Of a stretch of 6,316 nucleotides of DNA, positions 5,275 through 6,316 are shown piece by piece. The position numbers and the translations under genes are program-made. The notes beneath the pieces were generated by a model. It saw only the letters and a program-made list of their open reading frames with translations, was not told the DNA's origin and made no database searches. Within the stretch, counting starts at the first letter, position 1; each line of letters opens with the position of its first letter. The stretch comes from Oscillospiraceae bacterium. GTDB taxonomy: Bacteria; Bacillota; Clostridia; Oscillospirales; Oscillospiraceae. The DNA is taken from NCBI GenBank assembly GCA_021199595.1, contig JAJQHT010000223.1:1-6316 (forward strand), in the 5' to 3' direction.

Positions 5275-6316
5275 TTGGGGCGCAATCAGCAGTTGTTGAG
5301 AGAGAAAGTATTGGAATCCGTGGCGTCGGTGCTGCCGATTACCGCTATCGTCCTGGTTATAAGCGTCACCATCGCCCCGCTGAACGCGGGGACGCTGGTG
5401 CTGTTTTTGTTTGGGGCGGTCATGGTGGTGTTTGGCATGGGCTTGTTCACCATGGGCGCGGACATGGCCATGACCCCTATGGGGGAGGGCATCGGCGTTC
5501 AGATGAGCCATTCAAAAAGAATCGTTGTGCCGCTGCTGGTCTGCTTTGTGCTGGGAATCCTGATAACCCTGGCGGAGCCGGATTTGACCGTCCTGGCGGA
5601 GCAGATGCCCGCTGTGCCGAACCGGGTGCTTACCATCACGGTGGCCGTGGGCGTGGGATTGTTTCTGGCTTTCGCGGAGCTGCGTATGCTTTTGAAGATA
5701 CCGCTGTCCATCTGCCTGGCAGTCTTTTATCTTCTGGTGTTCGTCCTCGCTTATTTTGCGCCGAACACCTTCATCCCCGCCGCCTTTGACGCGGGCGGCG
5801 TTACGACCGGGCCTATCACGGTGCCGTTTATCATGGCCATGGGCGTGGGCCTTGCCTCTCTCCGAAGCGACAAGAACTCCATCACCGACAGCTTCGGCCT
5901 GGTGGCCATGTGTAGCATTGGGCCTATTCTGTCCGTGCTGCTGCTCGGGATATTTTATCAGCCGGACAGCGTCAGCTATACCTCTGTCTCCGTCGTGGAG
6001 ATTACCACCACCAGGCAGGCGGCTGCTGCATTTATCCAGGCCCTGCCGGAATATGGCCGGGAGGTGGCCGTGGCCCTGGCGCCTATCCTGGCGGTGTTCC
6101 TGCTGTTTCAGGTGATTTTCCGCCGTTTCCACCGGCGGCAGCTGGCCCGTATTGCTGCGGGGTTTGTGTATACCTATGTGGGACTCGTGCTGTTTCTCAC
6201 CGGGGTGAATGTGGGCTTTATGCCCGTGGGTCAGCTTTTGGGGGTGACCCTGGGGGCCCGCGAAAGCCGCGGCCTGCACGTGCCGCTCGGTATGAGGATT
6301 GGCTATTTCAGCTGCA
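5275..6316 (+). CDS. DUF1538 family multi-pass membrane protein, 3'-truncated by the window edge
   Basis: Open to the window end, giving 347 residues of a family usually near 500. It is an integral membrane protein, presumably a transporter; substrate and mechanism are not established. From TTG 5275 the N-terminus reads MGRNQQLLREKVLESVASVL, followed by hydrophobic segments at about residues 18-34, 40-60, 83-101, 117-135, 143-161, 178-195, 207-228, 262-281 and 292-312. Recognisable family motifs are GLFTMGADMAM (56-66), FDAGGVTTGPITVPFIMAMG (171-190) and SFGLVAMCSIGPILS (206-220). Residues 47-74 and 296-323 align without gaps with nine identities including five Gly and one Pro, showing the duplicated architecture; the second copy is cut by the window edge. 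It has its own promoter and lies 138 nt after the phosphatase. Some DUF1538 genes are, to my recollection, followed by P-II-type regulators; that cannot be checked here. Confidence 0.9.
   Translation, partial: MGRNQQLLREKVLESVASVLPITAIVLVISVTIAPLNAGTLVLFLFGAVMVVFGMGLFTMGADMAMTPMGEGIGVQMSHSKRIVVPLLVCFVLGILITLAEPDLTVLAEQMPAVPNRVLTITVAVGVGLFLAFAELRMLLKIPLSICLAVFYLLVFVLAYFAPNTFIPAAFDAGGVTTGPITVPFIMAMGVGLASLRSDKNSITDSFGLVAMCSIGPILSVLLLGIFYQPDSVSYTSVSVVEITTTRQAAAAFIQALPEYGREVAVALAPILAVFLLFQVIFRRFHRRQLARIAAGFVYTYVGLVLFLTGVNVGFMPVGQLLGVTLGARESRGLHVPLGMRIGYFSC

Noticed and set aside
5223..5789. Plus-strand ATG frame of 188 codons overlapping the DUF1538 gene
   Set aside because: The product is Gly/Arg/His-rich without domains, while the frame starting at TTG 5275 gives a recognisable membrane protein through the window end.
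5512..6279. Minus-strand His/Gln-rich open frame
   Set aside because: It is the composition expected from the reverse complement of a membrane protein gene, with no domain.

Overview
The window most likely comes from a GC-rich anaerobic Firmicute of class Clostridia, plausibly Oscillospiraceae or a relative. This is inferred from strong Shine-Dalgarno sites (AGGAGGT), a lipobox-type lipoprotein, a clostridial-style branching enzyme, and a DUF1538 membrane protein with TTG as its likely start. No 16S rRNA or other definitive marker is present, so the placement is tentative. All five supported genes lie on the + strand.

Layout. Positions 1-1523 hold the 3' two-thirds of glgB, the glycogen branching enzyme. 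Its catalytic domain is intact, and it ends in an unusual Lys/Ala/Thr tail encoded partly by a 9-bp tandem repeat. A long bulged hairpin (1578-1619) follows. Next is a lipoprotein nuclease of the DNA/RNA non-specific endonuclease family (1653-2534), whose C-terminus carries a His/Cys metal-site-like module. A 183-nt gap with a perfect TATAAT leads to a 636-residue DUF262 + DUF1524 (HNH) protein (2718-4628). This is the single-chain GmrSD-like architecture associated with type IV restriction and phage defence. The gene is visibly more AT-rich than its neighbours and looks acquired.

A near-perfect Fur-box palindrome (4644-4658) lies in the short gap before a low-molecular-weight protein tyrosine phosphatase (4684-5136). 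A strong extended -10 promoter carrying an internal palindrome then leads into a DUF1538 multi-pass membrane protein, which starts at TTG 5275 and runs off the window.

How the genes relate. The genes do not form one obvious pathway. glgB is probably the end of a glycogen operon. The nuclease probably acts outside the cell on nucleic acids. The DUF262/HNH gene reads as a one-gene defence cargo inserted between housekeeping or accessory genes. The phosphatase and the membrane protein each appear to have their own control signals. The most interesting items are the defence-type gene with its unassigned C-terminal region, the Fur-like operator before the phosphatase, and the histone-like tail on GlgB. 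I did not find convincing evidence of a wholly new multi-gene system.
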